Origin: Candidatus Xiphinematobacter sp.
GTDB lineage: Bacteria; Verrucomicrobiota; Verrucomicrobiia; Chthoniobacterales; Xiphinematobacteraceae
Length of the DNA: 64,000 nt
Assembly: GCA_016766635.1 (NCBI GenBank)
Contig: CP068473.1
Coordinates: forward strand, 853,279-917,278
Reading direction: 5' to 3'
The notes beneath the pieces were generated by a model. The model made no database searches. It had not been told where the DNA came from and saw nothing but the letters and a program-made list of their open reading frames with translations. Positions 1 through 9,173 of the stretch are shown in pieces. The translations under genes were made by a program, and so were the position numbers. Positions within the stretch are counted from its first letter, which is position 1; the number at the start of each line of letters is the position of its first letter.

Positions 1-162
1 TGGGAATGAAGATGCTACTTGCCGACCAAGCATAGTGGCCATGCCTGAGTGTCGTAGGGATCCATGTTGGAGTTGAACCGTTAGATTGGGGGTGTGTTCC
101 ATAGACGGGACAGCTCATGTATATTCGACTTCTCAGTCTTGGATCTGTTTCCTGATTGCTCT

Positions 163-732
163 ATGAAGATCGGTCTTTACGGTGGGAGTTTTAATCCTGT
201 CCATCACGGTCACTTAATTTTGGCTCGAGATGCCCTGGAGCAGCTGAGCCTAGATAAGGTGATTTTTCTTCTCGCGAAAGTTTCTCCATTCAAACTCTCC
301 TTGCCCTCCTATGTTCCGGATAGGTTTCGCGCTCGTTTACTTAGAGTCGCCCTTAGAGGAGAGCCTGGATTGGAATGGGATGATTGTGAGTTAGGACGCG
401 ATGGTCCTTCCTATACCATTGATACGGTCTGTCAGATGCGAAGGCGCTATCCCTCTGCAGAATTTTTTTACTTCATTGGAGGTGACCACCTTCCCACTTT
501 GTCCTCTTGGAAAGAGTACAAGACGCTGTGTCGTCAGATCCGCTTTGTTGTACTGAGTAGGGGAGATGTTGTCTCCGAAGCTGCTTTTCCTACCCTGAAG
601 AGGAGGCTAGACATTTCCTCTTCAGAGATACGAGCTCGACTTTCTCAAGGATCTTCAATCCGCTACCTACTTCCGGAGCCCGTGCACAAGATATTACTCA
701 GCTCTAGGTGGTATCGACCTTGCTTTCATTAA
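163..732 (+). CDS. nadD: Nicotinate-nucleotide adenylyltransferase
   Basis: Transfers the adenylyl group of ATP to nicotinate mononucleotide, giving deamido-NAD, the step before NAD synthetase in the cytoplasm. The 189-residue protein starts with the nucleotidyltransferase signature GGSFNPVHHGH (residues 7-17, HxGH motif). It also has the family block FIGGDHLPTLSSW and a C-terminal SSSEIR motif equivalent to ISSTxIR. The frame is open back to 94, but the ATG at 163 puts the beta-strand MKIGLYGG at the N-terminus as in other NadD proteins, so I chose it. rsfS follows after 153 bp, a pairing common in bacteria. NadE, which finishes the same pathway, lies at 43.8 kb. Confidence 0.93.
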   Translation: MKIGLYGGSFNPVHHGHLILARDALEQLSLDKVIFLLAKVSPFKLSLPSYVPDRFRARLLRVALRGEPGLEWDDCELGRDGPSYTIDTVCQMRRRYPSAEFFYFIGGDHLPTLSSWKEYKTLCRQIRFVVLSRGDVVSEAAFPTLKRRLDISSSEIRARLSQGSSIRYLLPEPVHKILLSSRWYRPCFH

Positions 733-885
733 GAGGACAGATAGAAAAGCCCGTCGCAGTAGTTCAATTCATTTCTTCGAGATCCTCACTTAGTTCTGGG
801 CTAATCTGCCGGTCTCTATTCCATCTCTATTTAGTGCCCAAGCCGAAGGATTTTACTATTTCTACACCAACTATTTAGTTAGTCT

Positions 886-1242
886 GTGACAGTGAGAGAG
901 AGCTTCGGTGTGATAGAGGCTTGTGCCCACGCAGCTACTGAGAAGAAAGCGGAGAATTTGGTGCTCTTAGATTTGCGTGGTATTTCTTCATGGACGGACT
1001 TTTTTCTTATTGGGAGTGCACTCTCGGAGCCACAGCTCAAGGCGATTGTTTCCTCCATCCGTGGGCAACTGAGAGATCGTCTCCGGCTGCAACCGTTATC
1101 GGTAAGTGGCCTACCTGCTAGCCAATGGGTAGTGATCGACTACGGTGAGGTGGTAGCGCATCTTTTTCTGAAAGAGAAACGGAAATTTTATGCTATTGAA
1201 AACCTTTGGCGAGATGCCCCCCGCCTAAAGTTAAGGGAATAA
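886..1242 (+). CDS. rsfS: Ribosomal silencing factor RsfS (Iojap/YbeB family)
   Basis: Binds ribosomal protein uL14 and blocks subunit joining when nutrients are short. The 118 residues cover the family core: an N-terminal helix, then LDLRGISSWTDFFLIGSA followed by the SxxQ helix, and the C-terminal strand VVIDYGEVVAHLF with FYAIENLW near the end. The start is a GTG at 886; there is no in-frame ATG that would keep the first helix. It follows nadD in the same direction. Downstream, a hairpin-rich gap separates it from the convergent groEL. Length and motifs are normal for the family. Confidence 0.92.
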   Translation: MTVRESFGVIEACAHAATEKKAENLVLLDLRGISSWTDFFLIGSALSEPQLKAIVSSIRGQLRDRLRLQPLSVSGLPASQWVVIDYGEVVAHLFLKEKRKFYAIENLWRDAPRLKLRE

Positions 1243-1320
1243 TTAAAAAAGGTGGAGGGGGGGGTTCTTTTCGGAGACGCGCTTCAAAAGAGGTCCGCAC
1301 ACTAAGACCTAAGACAAGAG

Positions 1321-1383
1321 GCAGCTCCAAAAAGAACAGAGCTGCCCCAAATAGAACCGCCCCCCAACAGAGAAGGGGGGCGG
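1321..1383. terminator. Tandem hairpins between convergent rsfS and groEL
   Basis: Two perfect inverted repeats lie side by side: GCAGCTC (1321-1327) with GAGCTGC (1339-1345), and CCGCCCCCC (1357-1365) with GGGGGGCGG (1375-1383). They sit in the 223-bp gap between two genes that converge, so they may end transcription from both sides. Neither stem has a proper T run directly after it; a short T tract on the minus strand lies nearer groEL at 1431-1437. The terminator role is inferred. Confidence 0.5.
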
Positions 1384-1465
1384 AGCGACGAGACCTCCCG
1401 AGGTGCCCGTGTCTCGGCGCTGCCCTAACCAAAAAAAGGCCAAAAGCCTCCTTCTGCCTTCTGAC

Positions 1466-3097
1466 CTAGTAGTCCATGCCTCCCATTCCACCTGGAGCAG
1501 GCGGGGTCACTGTCTTTTCTTTTTCTGGAATCTCTGTAACAAGGCCCTCCGTAGTGAGAAGAAGTCCACTGATAGAGGCAGCATTCTGCAGTGCAGTGCG
1601 AGTCACCTTGGCAGGATCTACCACACCAGCTCTTACGAGGTCCTCGTAGGAGTCAGCAGCTACATTATAGCCGTCATTGCCTTTGCGCTTCTTCACTTCT
1701 TCGACAATCAAAGCGCCTTCTTTTCCAGCATTGTCGGCTAACTGACGCAGTGGGAACTCGATGGCCCGACGAACAATATCTGAGCCAATTCTCTCGTCTC
1801 CCTCGAACCGGAGACTATCCAAAATCCTCTGCACTCGGATGAGGGCCACCCCTCCACCAGGAACGATACCTTCCTCAACAGCCGCACGGGTAGCGTGCAG
1901 TGCATCCTCAACACGAGCCTTCTTTTCCTTCATCTCAGTCTCGGTAGCAGCACCTACATTGATGACGGCCACCCCTCCTGCAAGTTTAGCGAGACGTTCT
2001 TGAAGCTTCTCGCGATCATAGTCGCTGGTAGTCTCTTCGATTAGACGACGAATTTGAGCCACACGACCCTGAATATCCGAGCTCTTACCCTCTCCTTCCA
2101 CAATGGTAGTATTTTCCTTGTCAATCGTAATCCGCTTGGCACGCCCTAAATCCTCGACCTGAACATTCTCTAGCCGTATACCTAAATCTTCTGTAAGGCA
2201 ACGCCCACCGGTAAGAACAGCGATGTCTTCAAGGATCGCCTTACGACGATCTCCGAATCCAGGAGCCTTAACAGCAGCAACCTGCAGCGTGCCACGTAAC
2301 TTATTCACTACTAGCGTGGCCAAGGCTTCTCCTTCTACATCCTCAGCAATAACCAGAAGCGGACGGCTAGCCTTCGCTATCTTTTCAAGCAGTGGAAGTA
2401 AGTCTTTTAAGCTGCTAATTTTCTTCTCGTGAATAAGGACATAGGCGTTCTCTAAGGCCACTTCCATGCTTTCAGTGTTAGTTGCAAAGTATGGAGAAAG
2501 ATATCCCTTATCGAACTGCATGCCTTCTACTACTTCCAAGACAGTTTCAATCGACTTGTTTTCTTCGACCGTAATAGTGCCATCTTTGCCAACTTTCTCC
2601 ATAGCGTCGGCGATGATTTGTCCAATAGTAGAGTCCCAGTTGGCAGAAACGGTCGCCACTTGAGCAATTTCAGTGCTATCCTTAACCTTCTTAGAAATTT
2701 GGCCAATCTCCTTAACAAGAGCGTCGACTGCTTTTTGAATACCACGCTGAATTTGGGTAGGGTTCGCACCTGCAGTTACATTCTTCAACCCTTCACGATA
2801 GATTGCCTCGGCAAGCACCGTTGCGGTCGTAGTGCCATCACCTGCCAAATCAGAAGTTTTGGAAGCTACTTCGCGCACCAGTTGAGCACCCATATTTTCA
2901 TAGGGGTCCTCTAACTCAATCTCCTTTGCGACAGTCACACCATCTTTAGTGATAGTTGGGCTTCCAAATTTCTTGTCCAAGATAATGTTTCGACCTGAAG
3001 GACCGAGAGTCGCCTTAACTGCCTTGGACAGTTTTGATATACCACGCAGGAGAGCCTGCCTAGCTTCTTCGTCAAACAGTAATTGTTTTGCTGCCAT
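1466..3097 (-). CDS. groEL: Chaperonin GroEL (60 kDa)
   Basis: Forms the double-ring ATP-dependent folding chamber with GroES. The 543-residue protein is full length. It has the N-terminal nucleotide-binding region with [15 protein letters not shown] and the phosphate loop [14 protein letters not shown], the apical domain including [22 protein letters not shown], and [12 protein letters not shown] in the second equatorial half. The C-terminus is the usual Gly-Met-rich tail, here GGMGGMDY. It lies 49 bp downstream of groES on the same strand, so the two are very probably cotranscribed. I see no Shine-Dalgarno sequence before the ATG. No CIRCE inverted repeat was found upstream of groES or dnaK. 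Confidence 0.98.
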   Translation of the reverse strand: MAAKQLLFDEEARQALLRGISKLSKAVKATLGPSGRNIILDKKFGSPTITKDGVTVAKEIELEDPYENMGAQLVREVASKTSDLAGDGTTTATVLAEAIYREGLKNVTAGANPTQIQRGIQKAVDALVKEIGQISKKVKDSTEIAQVATVSANWDSTIGQIIADAMEKVGKDGTITVEENKSIETVLEVVEGMQFDKGYLSPYFATNTESMEVALENAYVLIHEKKISSLKDLLPLLEKIAKASRPLLVIAEDVEGEALATLVVNKLRGTLQVAAVKAPGFGDRRKAILEDIAVLTGGRCLTEDLGIRLENVQVEDLGRAKRITIDKENTTIVEGEGKSSDIQGRVAQIRRLIEETTSDYDREKLQERLAKLAGGVAVINVGAATETEMKEKKARVEDALHATRAAVEEGIVPGGGVALIRVQRILDSLRFEGDERIGSDIVRRAIEFPLRQLADNAGKEGALIVEEVKKRKGNDGYNVAADSYEDLVRAGVVDPAKVTRTALQNAASISGLLLTTEGLVTEIPEKEKTVTPPAPGGMGGMDY

Positions 3098-3146
3098 AAG
3101 AATATCTACTATAAGTGAATTTTATAAAAAAAACTATAGGTGGTAC

Positions 3147-3446
3147 CTAAATACCAATGACTCCCAAAATGTCATCTTCACGAAGAATGAGATACTTTTC
3201 ATCGTTGAGCTGCACTTCTGTACCACCATATTTTGAGATGAGAACCGTATCCCCAACTTTGACGGTAAACTCAATCCGCCTACCGTTATCGTCGATTTTT
3301 CCGGTCCCAAGTGCCATCACTTTTCCCTCCTGTGGCTTTTCCTTGGCCGAGTCCGGGATAATGATGCCATGTTTCACTTGTTCCTTCTCGTCACTGGGTT
3401 TTACAAGTACCCTGTCAGCAAGAGGCTTAAAGTTACTAGCTGCCAT
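3147..3446 (-). CDS. groES: Co-chaperonin GroES (10 kDa)
   Basis: Caps the GroEL ring. The 99 residues match the family throughout: [11 protein letters not shown] at the N-terminus, the mobile loop [17 protein letters not shown] that contacts GroEL, and the C-terminal roof and strand region [17 protein letters not shown]. It sits between dnaK (101 bp upstream on the same strand) and groEL (49 bp downstream). The upstream gap has no clear ribosome-binding site and no CIRCE element, so the heat-shock control is not visible. Confidence 0.98.
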   Translation of the reverse strand: MAASNFKPLADRVLVKPSDEKEQVKHGIIIPDSAKEKPQEGKVMALGTGKIDDNGRRIEFTVKVGDTVLISKYGGTEVQLNDEKYLILREDDILGVIGI

Positions 3447-3547
3447 AGTTTTATGATTTTGTATATGTTAGGTTGTTTGAGTTTTAACAAGAGTGCCTTC
3501 CTGGGGGGTAGGATATTTTGTTAAAAGTATTGAAATCGCGATCTAAT

Positions 3548-5512
3548 CTAACCTTCCGGACGTTTCTTCTTATCTTCGTCCACTACTTCAAATTCGGCAT
3601 CAACGACACTTCCGTCTTGCTTACCCCCAGTCTGGGAAGCCGCGCCTTTGGAGTCAAAGCTACCGGACGTCTCTGAAGCCTGAGAAGATGCAGCAGCTTT
3701 CTTATAAAGCTCAGCACTGACTGCTTGGAACTTCTGCTGCAGGCTATCGTAAGCTTTAGTGACAGCGTCCACGTCACTCTCTCTGAGAGCCGCTCGGACC
3801 TGAGCAATTGCTTCTTCGACAGTTTTTCGGGTCTTGCTGTCTACTTTGGCATCAAGTTCTCTCAGTTGCTTCTCGCACTGATAAGCGAGGTTGTCGGCAT
3901 TATTTCGGGTTTCGATCTCCTCCCGCATCTTACGATCTTCCTCAGCATGGGCCGCCGCAGCATGCTGGGCCTTTTCGATATCTTCTTTGCTAAGGCCGCT
4001 GGACCCTGTAATGGAGATCTTCTGTTCTTTCCCGCTTCCCAAATCCTTGGCAGACACATTGAGAATTCCGTTAGCGTCGATATCAAACGTTACCTCAATT
4101 TGCGGAACACCACGGGGAGCTGGAGGTATTCCATCCAGGTGGAATACGCCAAGCTGCTTATCATCACGTGCCAGTGGACGTTCTCCCTGCAGGACCTTAA
4201 TTTCTACTCCGGGTTGATTATCAGAATAAGTCGAAAACACCTGAGATCTGCGCGTAGGAATCGTAGTATTGCGAGGGATCATCGCTGTGGCTATGCCACC
4301 AGCAGTCTCAATAGCAAGGGTAAGTGGGGTAACATCCAAGAGTAAGATATCTTTTACATCTCCCTTAAGCACACCTCCCTGAATTGCAGCCCCCACTGCT
4401 ACCACCTCATCTGGATTTACACCCTTGTGCGGCTCCTTACTGATGAGTTGCCGCGCAGTCCCAATTACTTTCGGCATCCTCGTCATACCCCCTACAAGCA
4501 CTAATTCTTCAATGCTGGACTTTTCCCACTTTGCGTCCTTTAGACAGCTCTCCACTGGCTTGATGGTGCGCTCGAATAAATCGTCTGTCAGCTGCTCTAA
4601 TTTTGCACGAGTAAGCTTCTTCTGAATATGTTTCGGCCCAGAGGCATCTGCTGTGATGAAGGGCAGGCTAATTTCGTATTCCTGGGTGCTAGAAAGAGCG
4701 ATTTTTGCCTTTTCGGATTCTTCTTTAATGCGCTGAATGGCGTCTTTCTGCCTAGAAAGATCCATCCCCGCGTCCGTTTGAAATTCCTTTATGACCCAAT
4801 CCATAATACGGTTGTCCCAGTCATCTCCCCCAAGATGGGTATCTCCGTTGGTGGCACGCACTTCAAAAACACCATCACCTATCTCCAATGCAGAAATGTC
4901 AAACGTGCCACCTCCAAGATCATAAACCGCTATCTTCTCATCTTTTTTCTTGTCTAGGCCGTAAGCCAGAGAAGCTGCTGTAGGTTCGTTAATAATGCGC
5001 AAAACTTCTAGGCCAGCAATACGCCCAGCATCTTTAGTCGCATTTCTCTGTGAGTCATTGAAATAGGCCGGGACAGTAATCACCGCTTGTGTGATACTTT
5101 CCCCCAGCTTGGCCTCGGCATCAGCTTTGAGCTTCGCTAGAATGATCGCTGAGATTTCCGGGGGGGAGAACGTTTTTGTTTCATCCCCAACCTCGACTTG
5201 GATGTGGGCGTCTCCGTTAGCCGACTTAATAACTTTGTACGGAATGCGGTGCAGCTCATCCTGCACCTCGTCGAACTTGCGGCCCATGAACCGCTTGACG
5301 CTGAATATGGTATTAGCCGGATTGGTGGCGGCCTGGCGTTTAGCGGACTGTCCTACTAGGCGTTCCCCGTTCTTTGAAAAGGCTACCACCGAGGGTGTGG
5401 TTCGAGCGCCTTCTGAATTTTCTAGCACTAACGGCTCTCCGCCCTCCATGGCTGCCATGCATGAATTCGTCGTTCCCAGGTCAATTCCTAAGATTTTAGA
5501 GGATTTAGACAT
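3548..5512 (-). CDS. dnaK: Molecular chaperone DnaK (Hsp70)
   Basis: ATP-driven chaperone that binds exposed hydrophobic peptide segments in the cytoplasm. The 654-residue protein has the phosphate-1 motif [12 protein letters not shown] at residues 9-20, [15 protein letters not shown], the phosphate-2 block [17 protein letters not shown], and the adenosine motif [11 protein letters not shown]. The linker [11 protein letters not shown] and a normal substrate-binding domain follow. The tail is acidic and ends [13 protein letters not shown], close to the usual EEVKKD-like ending. An AAGGAGA sequence at 5526-5532 precedes the ATG with a rather long 13-nt gap. grpE and dnaJ are not next to it; groES-groEL are instead. 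Confidence 0.98.
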   Translation of the reverse strand: MSKSSKILGIDLGTTNSCMAAMEGGEPLVLENSEGARTTPSVVAFSKNGERLVGQSAKRQAATNPANTIFSVKRFMGRKFDEVQDELHRIPYKVIKSANGDAHIQVEVGDETKTFSPPEISAIILAKLKADAEAKLGESITQAVITVPAYFNDSQRNATKDAGRIAGLEVLRIINEPTAASLAYGLDKKKDEKIAVYDLGGGTFDISALEIGDGVFEVRATNGDTHLGGDDWDNRIMDWVIKEFQTDAGMDLSRQKDAIQRIKEESEKAKIALSSTQEYEISLPFITADASGPKHIQKKLTRAKLEQLTDDLFERTIKPVESCLKDAKWEKSSIEELVLVGGMTRMPKVIGTARQLISKEPHKGVNPDEVVAVGAAIQGGVLKGDVKDILLLDVTPLTLAIETAGGIATAMIPRNTTIPTRRSQVFSTYSDNQPGVEIKVLQGERPLARDDKQLGVFHLDGIPPAPRGVPQIEVTFDIDANGILNVSAKDLGSGKEQKISITGSSGLSKEDIEKAQHAAAAHAEEDRKMREEIETRNNADNLAYQCEKQLRELDAKVDSKTRKTVEEAIAQVRAALRESDVDAVTKAYDSLQQKFQAVSAELYKKAAASSQASETSGSFDSKGAASQTGGKQDGSVVDAEFEVVDEDKKKRPEG

Positions 5513-6251
5513 TCTCGTTAAATGTTCTCCTTAAACGAAATAATTAATTCTACAGCATAATTTGTTCCAAAAGCTGGAATTCTTAAAAAGAATCTTGAAG
5601 CGAACAATTTATGAATATAAAGCCTCACGGGTATGTGGCACCCCATAGCTAAGAGAGGGCCATAATGTCCCAACTTCTGAGACAGAAGGCTACTGAGTGA
5701 CTAACTGACTCTATGTGCCTTTGCCCTGACCCTAATATTTGGAGGCCCCCTCACGACGTAATCCACTGGTTTTTTGGGAGAGCGAGGATATTCTTAGAGG
5801 GAGGAGTGCTAAACATATCTCCACCTCTTCGGGAAGTGGGCTTCCTCGCGGGGGAAGGGGACTCTCGTTGCTGAGCCTGTCTTTGCAAAAGACTAAATCA
5901 AAGAGACCACCTGTTCCCTACTAGCCGTGTCTCCAACTGCTACTACCCAACGCTCTAAATTTCAATTTCAGGGGCCTCAAGAAAATTGACCCATAGGCCT
6001 TTTTCTCTTTTCTCTTTAAAGGTGAACGCAAGGTGAACGCATCCCCCAAGAGCGAGAGCGAGACAGAGTAGCAGCGGCACCCCTTGCGCCAGGGTTTAGT
6101 TTTGGTGAGAAGGGGAAAAAGTGAAAAGGCCGGGCAAAACCCAGAAAACGTTGCTGCCCTCCGCATACGAAAGAGTACACGCAGGGCAGCCCTTCATCTA
6201 GCTAGGTCTCAGTAGAGACTAGCTACTCCACTTTTAAGCAAGCCTCCTTTG
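5513..6251. other. Gene-free stretch upstream of dnaK
   Basis: No ORF here looks like a protein. The part next to dnaK should carry its promoter, but I cannot assign -35 and -10 boxes. There is an exact tandem duplication of the 11-mer AGGTGAACGCA (6020-6030 and 6031-6041). A long-loop inverted repeat, GCTGCCCT (6153-6160) with AGGGCAGC (6183-6190), lies near the right end. Confidence 0.6.
6199..6225 (-). terminator. Hairpin downstream of the repeat-protein ORF
   Basis: TAGCTAGGTCTC pairs with GAGACTAGCTA around a 4-base loop, with one bulged G, giving an 11-bp stem. It lies about 27 bp after the stop of the minus-strand ORF at 6252, where a terminator would be expected. There is no T run after it, so the role is a guess. 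Confidence 0.35.
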
Positions 6252-6776
6252 CTAAGAAAGAGCTTCCTTTTTCCAAGCGTTGAAGGCATTCCACTTTTCC
6301 TTAAGGATCTCCGGACGAGAGAGACCAAGCGGAATGAAGAACTTGCCATTCTTTTTGCTTAGGTCTACGCGCTCCAAGTCTGCGTCTTTCTTAACATCCT
6401 TTCTGTCTTCTTTTCTGTCATGCAGTTTAGAGGATCTTAGGTCTACGCGCTCCAAGTCTGCGTCTTTCTTAACATCCTTTCTGTCTTCTTTTCTGTCATG
6501 CAGTTTAGAGGATCTTAGGTCTACGCGCTCCAAGTCTGCGTCTTTCTTAACATCCTTTCTGTCTTCTTTTCTGTCATGCAGTTTAGACTTAGAGAGAGCA
6601 ACCCTCTGATTTAGGAGGGAAGAAACTGGCCCCCTCTTCTCCTTCTCTAGAGCCAACTCCTCTTGAGTTTTGCACTTCTCTTCATAGCACTTGCTCCCCC
6701 TGACTACATCACTTCCGTTGGAACGATGTGTCATTATGGGCACAATAATACGAGATGTGTTATTTATGTTATTCAT
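6252..6776 (-). CDS. Hypothetical protein with three 26-residue charged repeats
   Basis: I do not recognise this 174-residue ORF. Residues about 60-140 are three in-frame copies of a 26-residue unit containing KLHDRKEDRKDVKK and DADLERVDLR, nearly all charged and likely to form an extended helix or coiled coil. The N-terminal 60 residues are polar (MNNINNTSRIIVPIM...). The C-terminal 35 residues (FFIPLGLSRPEILKEKWNAF) look like a small folded or amphipathic piece. There is no signal peptide and no membrane segment. The ATG lacks a ribosome-binding site, so the start is uncertain. The open frame over 525 bp and repeats in whole codons favour a real gene, but it could be a relic that happened to stay open. 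Function unknown. Confidence 0.5.
   Translation of the reverse strand: MNNINNTSRIIVPIMTHRSNGSDVVRGSKCYEEKCKTQEELALEKEKRGPVSSLLNQRVALSKSKLHDRKEDRKDVKKDADLERVDLRSSKLHDRKEDRKDVKKDADLERVDLRSSKLHDRKEDRKDVKKDADLERVDLSKKNGKFFIPLGLSRPEILKEKWNAFNAWKKEALS
6362..6588 (-). repeat. 78-bp tandem repeat, three copies
   Basis: Copies begin at 6362, 6440 and 6518 (each starting GGTCTACGCG on the plus strand). Copies one and two appear identical and the third is identical for about its first 70 bases, then diverges. The period of 78 is a multiple of three, so the host ORF gains exactly 26 residues per copy. The near-perfect identity points to recent expansion or repeated homogenisation. Confidence 0.95.
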
Positions 6777-7164
6777 AAGGTAATGAAAGTATCAACCAGT
6801 GACTACAGATAGTCCATACCTCAGTTGAAGTCAAATGATTGTGAAAAAAATTCTTCTGCACACCCGTGAGTTCTGAGGAATCCATCCGCCCGAACCCCTC
6901 TTGCGGCTTCCTGGAGCTAGCCTGGATAGTGCACAGCAAGGCTGCCTACCCGTTTCAATGATGAATTCCGGAGATCCCTTCAAGGTAGAAAGGTAGTAGA
7001 GGGTTCCAAGGGAGCATTCACAAAACTACCTCCTTTATGTAGAGAGCAAGGCGAAGAACTCACAAAATTGCACCTTCATGAAGGACAGGGGCACATGGAA
7101 AGCAGGTAAAGCAAAAGCTCCTTTCTGCGGAAGGGTACGAGGAAATGTACTACCCATGGTATGG
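6777..7164. other. Gene-free stretch between the repeat ORF and rnhC
   Basis: 388 bp with no credible ORF on either strand and no RNA gene that I can see. It includes the unseen promoter of the repeat-protein ORF and the 3' end of the rnhC transcript. Confidence 0.5.
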
Positions 7165-8142
7165 TCATGGGGCGGCTCGTTCCTGGGGCAAACACGGGGA
7201 ACGGTGGGCAAGAAGCGAAACTTCTTCGGCAGTTTTAAAGTGAACTTTTGCGATTCTATGGAGAATCTGTAGGCCATATTTTTCTATAGCGGTAACAGCC
7301 GCCTTCTTGACAGTTTGAGAGACACCACGCGGAAGATGAAGAGCGTACCGTACGGAGGCAACATCTAACCAGTCGATAAGTCTTTCTCTAGCTAGGATAG
7401 AAGCAGCAGCTACTGCGATGTCTGATTCTGCCTTAGTGCGTTGCTTGAGAGAAAGCTTTCTGCCGTGAGTCATTAAAGCTTGCTGAAGGAGCCTTGCATC
7501 TGCAAATTGGTCGGACAAAGCATACGAGCAATCTGGCTGCTTTTTGCAAAGGTTTTCCAGAACACGAGCGTGGCCCCACGCAAGAAGTTTGTTTAAGTTC
7601 CTAAATTGGAGAAACAGTTCGTTATACCTCAGTGGCGAGATAGCAATGACCTCCGACGGAGTGCCGGATTTGCGAATCTGTTGCGCAAGGGTGCGTATGC
7701 GTTTATCTGAAGCGACGCGCTTGCTATCTTGCACTCCGAGTGAGGAGAGGGCGCGCGCAAGGCTGCAATTCACATAGACCCCAGCAATAACCAGGGGGCC
7801 AAAAAAGTCACCTTTTCCACTTTCGTCAATACCAAAATGTGCTTCATGGAGTTCCGGTTGAGTTACCTGAGTGTAGCCAAAAGAGGCCTGTTCGAGTACA
7901 TTAGGCTCTAGTTGAAATGTGATAAAGTCCTCTATGCCCTTACCTTGGATAAGCACCTTGGGGCCCTTCAAGTAGACAACTACGCGCAGCTTATCCTTTT
8001 GTGCGCAGAAGACCGTGTGAGGTTGGCTTTCAAGTCGAAAGCCGTGGAGTATTAATACTTGTCGGAGTTTTTTAACTTGATGGCAAGTGAGCGGAGCGGT
8101 GTAGGTGTGAGTGGTAAGTGGTTGAGATGCCAGAAACCTCAT
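7165..8142 (-). CDS. rnhC: Ribonuclease HIII
   Basis: Cuts the RNA strand of RNA-DNA hybrids, removing primers and R-loops. The 325-residue protein has the N-terminal TBP-like substrate-binding domain that separates HIII from HII (about residues 1-95, including KVLIQGKG). The catalytic domain follows, starting with GIDESGKGDFFGP (Asp-Glu at 106-107), then QDSKRVASDKRI, and the catalytic Asp in KAESDIAVAAASILARE. The frame is open to 8220, but that would overlap the divergent mutY by 103 bp, and the ATG at 8142 begins a typical HIII N-terminus. rnhC and mutY start 11 bp apart on opposite strands. Confidence 0.93.
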   Translation of the reverse strand: MRFLASQPLTTHTYTAPLTCHQVKKLRQVLILHGFRLESQPHTVFCAQKDKLRVVVYLKGPKVLIQGKGIEDFITFQLEPNVLEQASFGYTQVTQPELHEAHFGIDESGKGDFFGPLVIAGVYVNCSLARALSSLGVQDSKRVASDKRIRTLAQQIRKSGTPSEVIAISPLRYNELFLQFRNLNKLLAWGHARVLENLCKKQPDCSYALSDQFADARLLQQALMTHGRKLSLKQRTKAESDIAVAAASILARERLIDWLDVASVRYALHLPRGVSQTVKKAAVTAIEKYGLQILHRIAKVHFKTAEEVSLLAHRSPCLPQERAAP

Positions 8143-8153
8143 ATTGCGAAAGT

Positions 8154-9173
8154 ATGACCCAACAGAAGATGGAGCGCAATCTTCATGCTTGGTTTCGAAA
8201 ATGCGGTAGGGACTTGCCATGGAGGCATACTGTTGACCCTTACGCTATTCTGGTTTCAGAGATCATGCTACAGCAGACGCAGGTGGGGACTGTGCTGGGA
8301 TATTTCGGTCGTTGGATGGAAAGGTTCCCAGATATTAGGACCTTAGCAGAGGCCCCCGAAGACTCTGTGCTCGAGTTATGGCAGGGATTAGGCTACTACA
8401 GCCGGGCACGCAGTTTACATCGCGTGGCCAGGATGTTAGCACAGCTTCCTGGATTTCCGAGAACCCCGGCAGAGTTAGAGTGTTTGCCAGGTATTGGTGA
8501 ATACACTGCACATGCGATAGTCGCTTTTGCATTCGATGATCGCGTACCGGTAGTAGATGCCAACGTTGCGCGCGTACTTAGCCGTTTGTTCGATTATCCT
8601 CATCCGGTAGACACTGTTACCGGCATGCGCCATCTACGGATGTTGGCGAATTCCCTCCTCCCTGTCAAGGAGGGTGGAAGATTACACAACTCCGCTCTGA
8701 TGGAACTGGGTGCTCTGATTTGCAAACCGAGAAAACCTTTGTGTTCTCAATGTCCGTTGCAAATAGGGTGTCAGACCCGCAGTCCGGAAGCTAGACCTGT
8801 CAAACGTCCTCGTATACCCCCTCAGAAGAGGGAGGACTATCGCGCATTCTTGTGTGATGGGAAGTCAATTTGGCTTATTCGCTCTTCTGAGCGGTGGTGG
8901 GTCGGTCTGTGGATTTTACCCACTCTGCAAAGAAGACCATCAACTCCCTGCGACTGTGTAGTGAAGTTTTCCATAACATGTTACAAGGTGACGATGCGGA
9001 TTTGGAGGTGCACAGTACTTCAGGAGGACAAGAGGAAACTTCAGAGAGTTGCGTTAAGGAATTTGGTGCAGGTAGCAATGCCAACACCACATCGGCGGGG
9101 AGTTGCAGCGATGGTAGAAAAGCTCCATACTGGGGCGCATGACAAAAGTTCAGAGCTCGCCTCCTTCTCCTGA
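8154..9173 (+). CDS. mutY: A/G-specific adenine DNA glycosylase MutY
   Basis: Removes adenine mispaired with 8-oxoguanine. The HhH-GPD domain has the catalytic Glu in [10 protein letters not shown], the helix-hairpin-helix [13 protein letters not shown] and the Asp in VVDANVARV. The iron-sulfur loop keeps all four cysteines (C-x6-C-x2-C-x5-C in [17 protein letters not shown]). The Nudix-like C-terminal part that reads 8-oxoG is short and poorly conserved after WWVGLWILP, which suggests erosion. ATG 8154 was chosen; an in-frame GTG at 8118 would add 12 residues overlapping rnhC. The last 35 bp overlap trpB in another frame, so the C-terminus may have been extended by loss of an earlier stop. 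Confidence 0.9.
   Translation: MTQQKMERNLHAWFRKCGRDLPWRHTVDPYAILVSEIMLQQTQVGTVLGYFGRWMERFPDIRTLAEAPEDSVLELWQGLGYYSRARSLHRVARMLAQLPGFPRTPAELECLPGIGEYTAHAIVAFAFDDRVPVVDANVARVLSRLFDYPHPVDTVTGMRHLRMLANSLLPVKEGGRLHNSALMELGALICKPRKPLCSQCPLQIGCQTRSPEARPVKRPRIPPQKREDYRAFLCDGKSIWLIRSSERWWVGLWILPTLQRRPSTPCDCVVKFSITCYKVTMRIWRCTVLQEDKRKLQRVALRNLVQVAMPTPHRRGVAAMVEKLHTGAHDKSSELASFS

Noticed and set aside
3725..4345. 206-codon plus-strand ORF
   Set aside because: Lies antisense within dnaK, whose coding evidence is overwhelming.
5739..6166. Two ORFs of 61 and 81 codons in the gap beyond dnaK
   Set aside because: Low-complexity, no ribosome-binding site, no recognisable motif.
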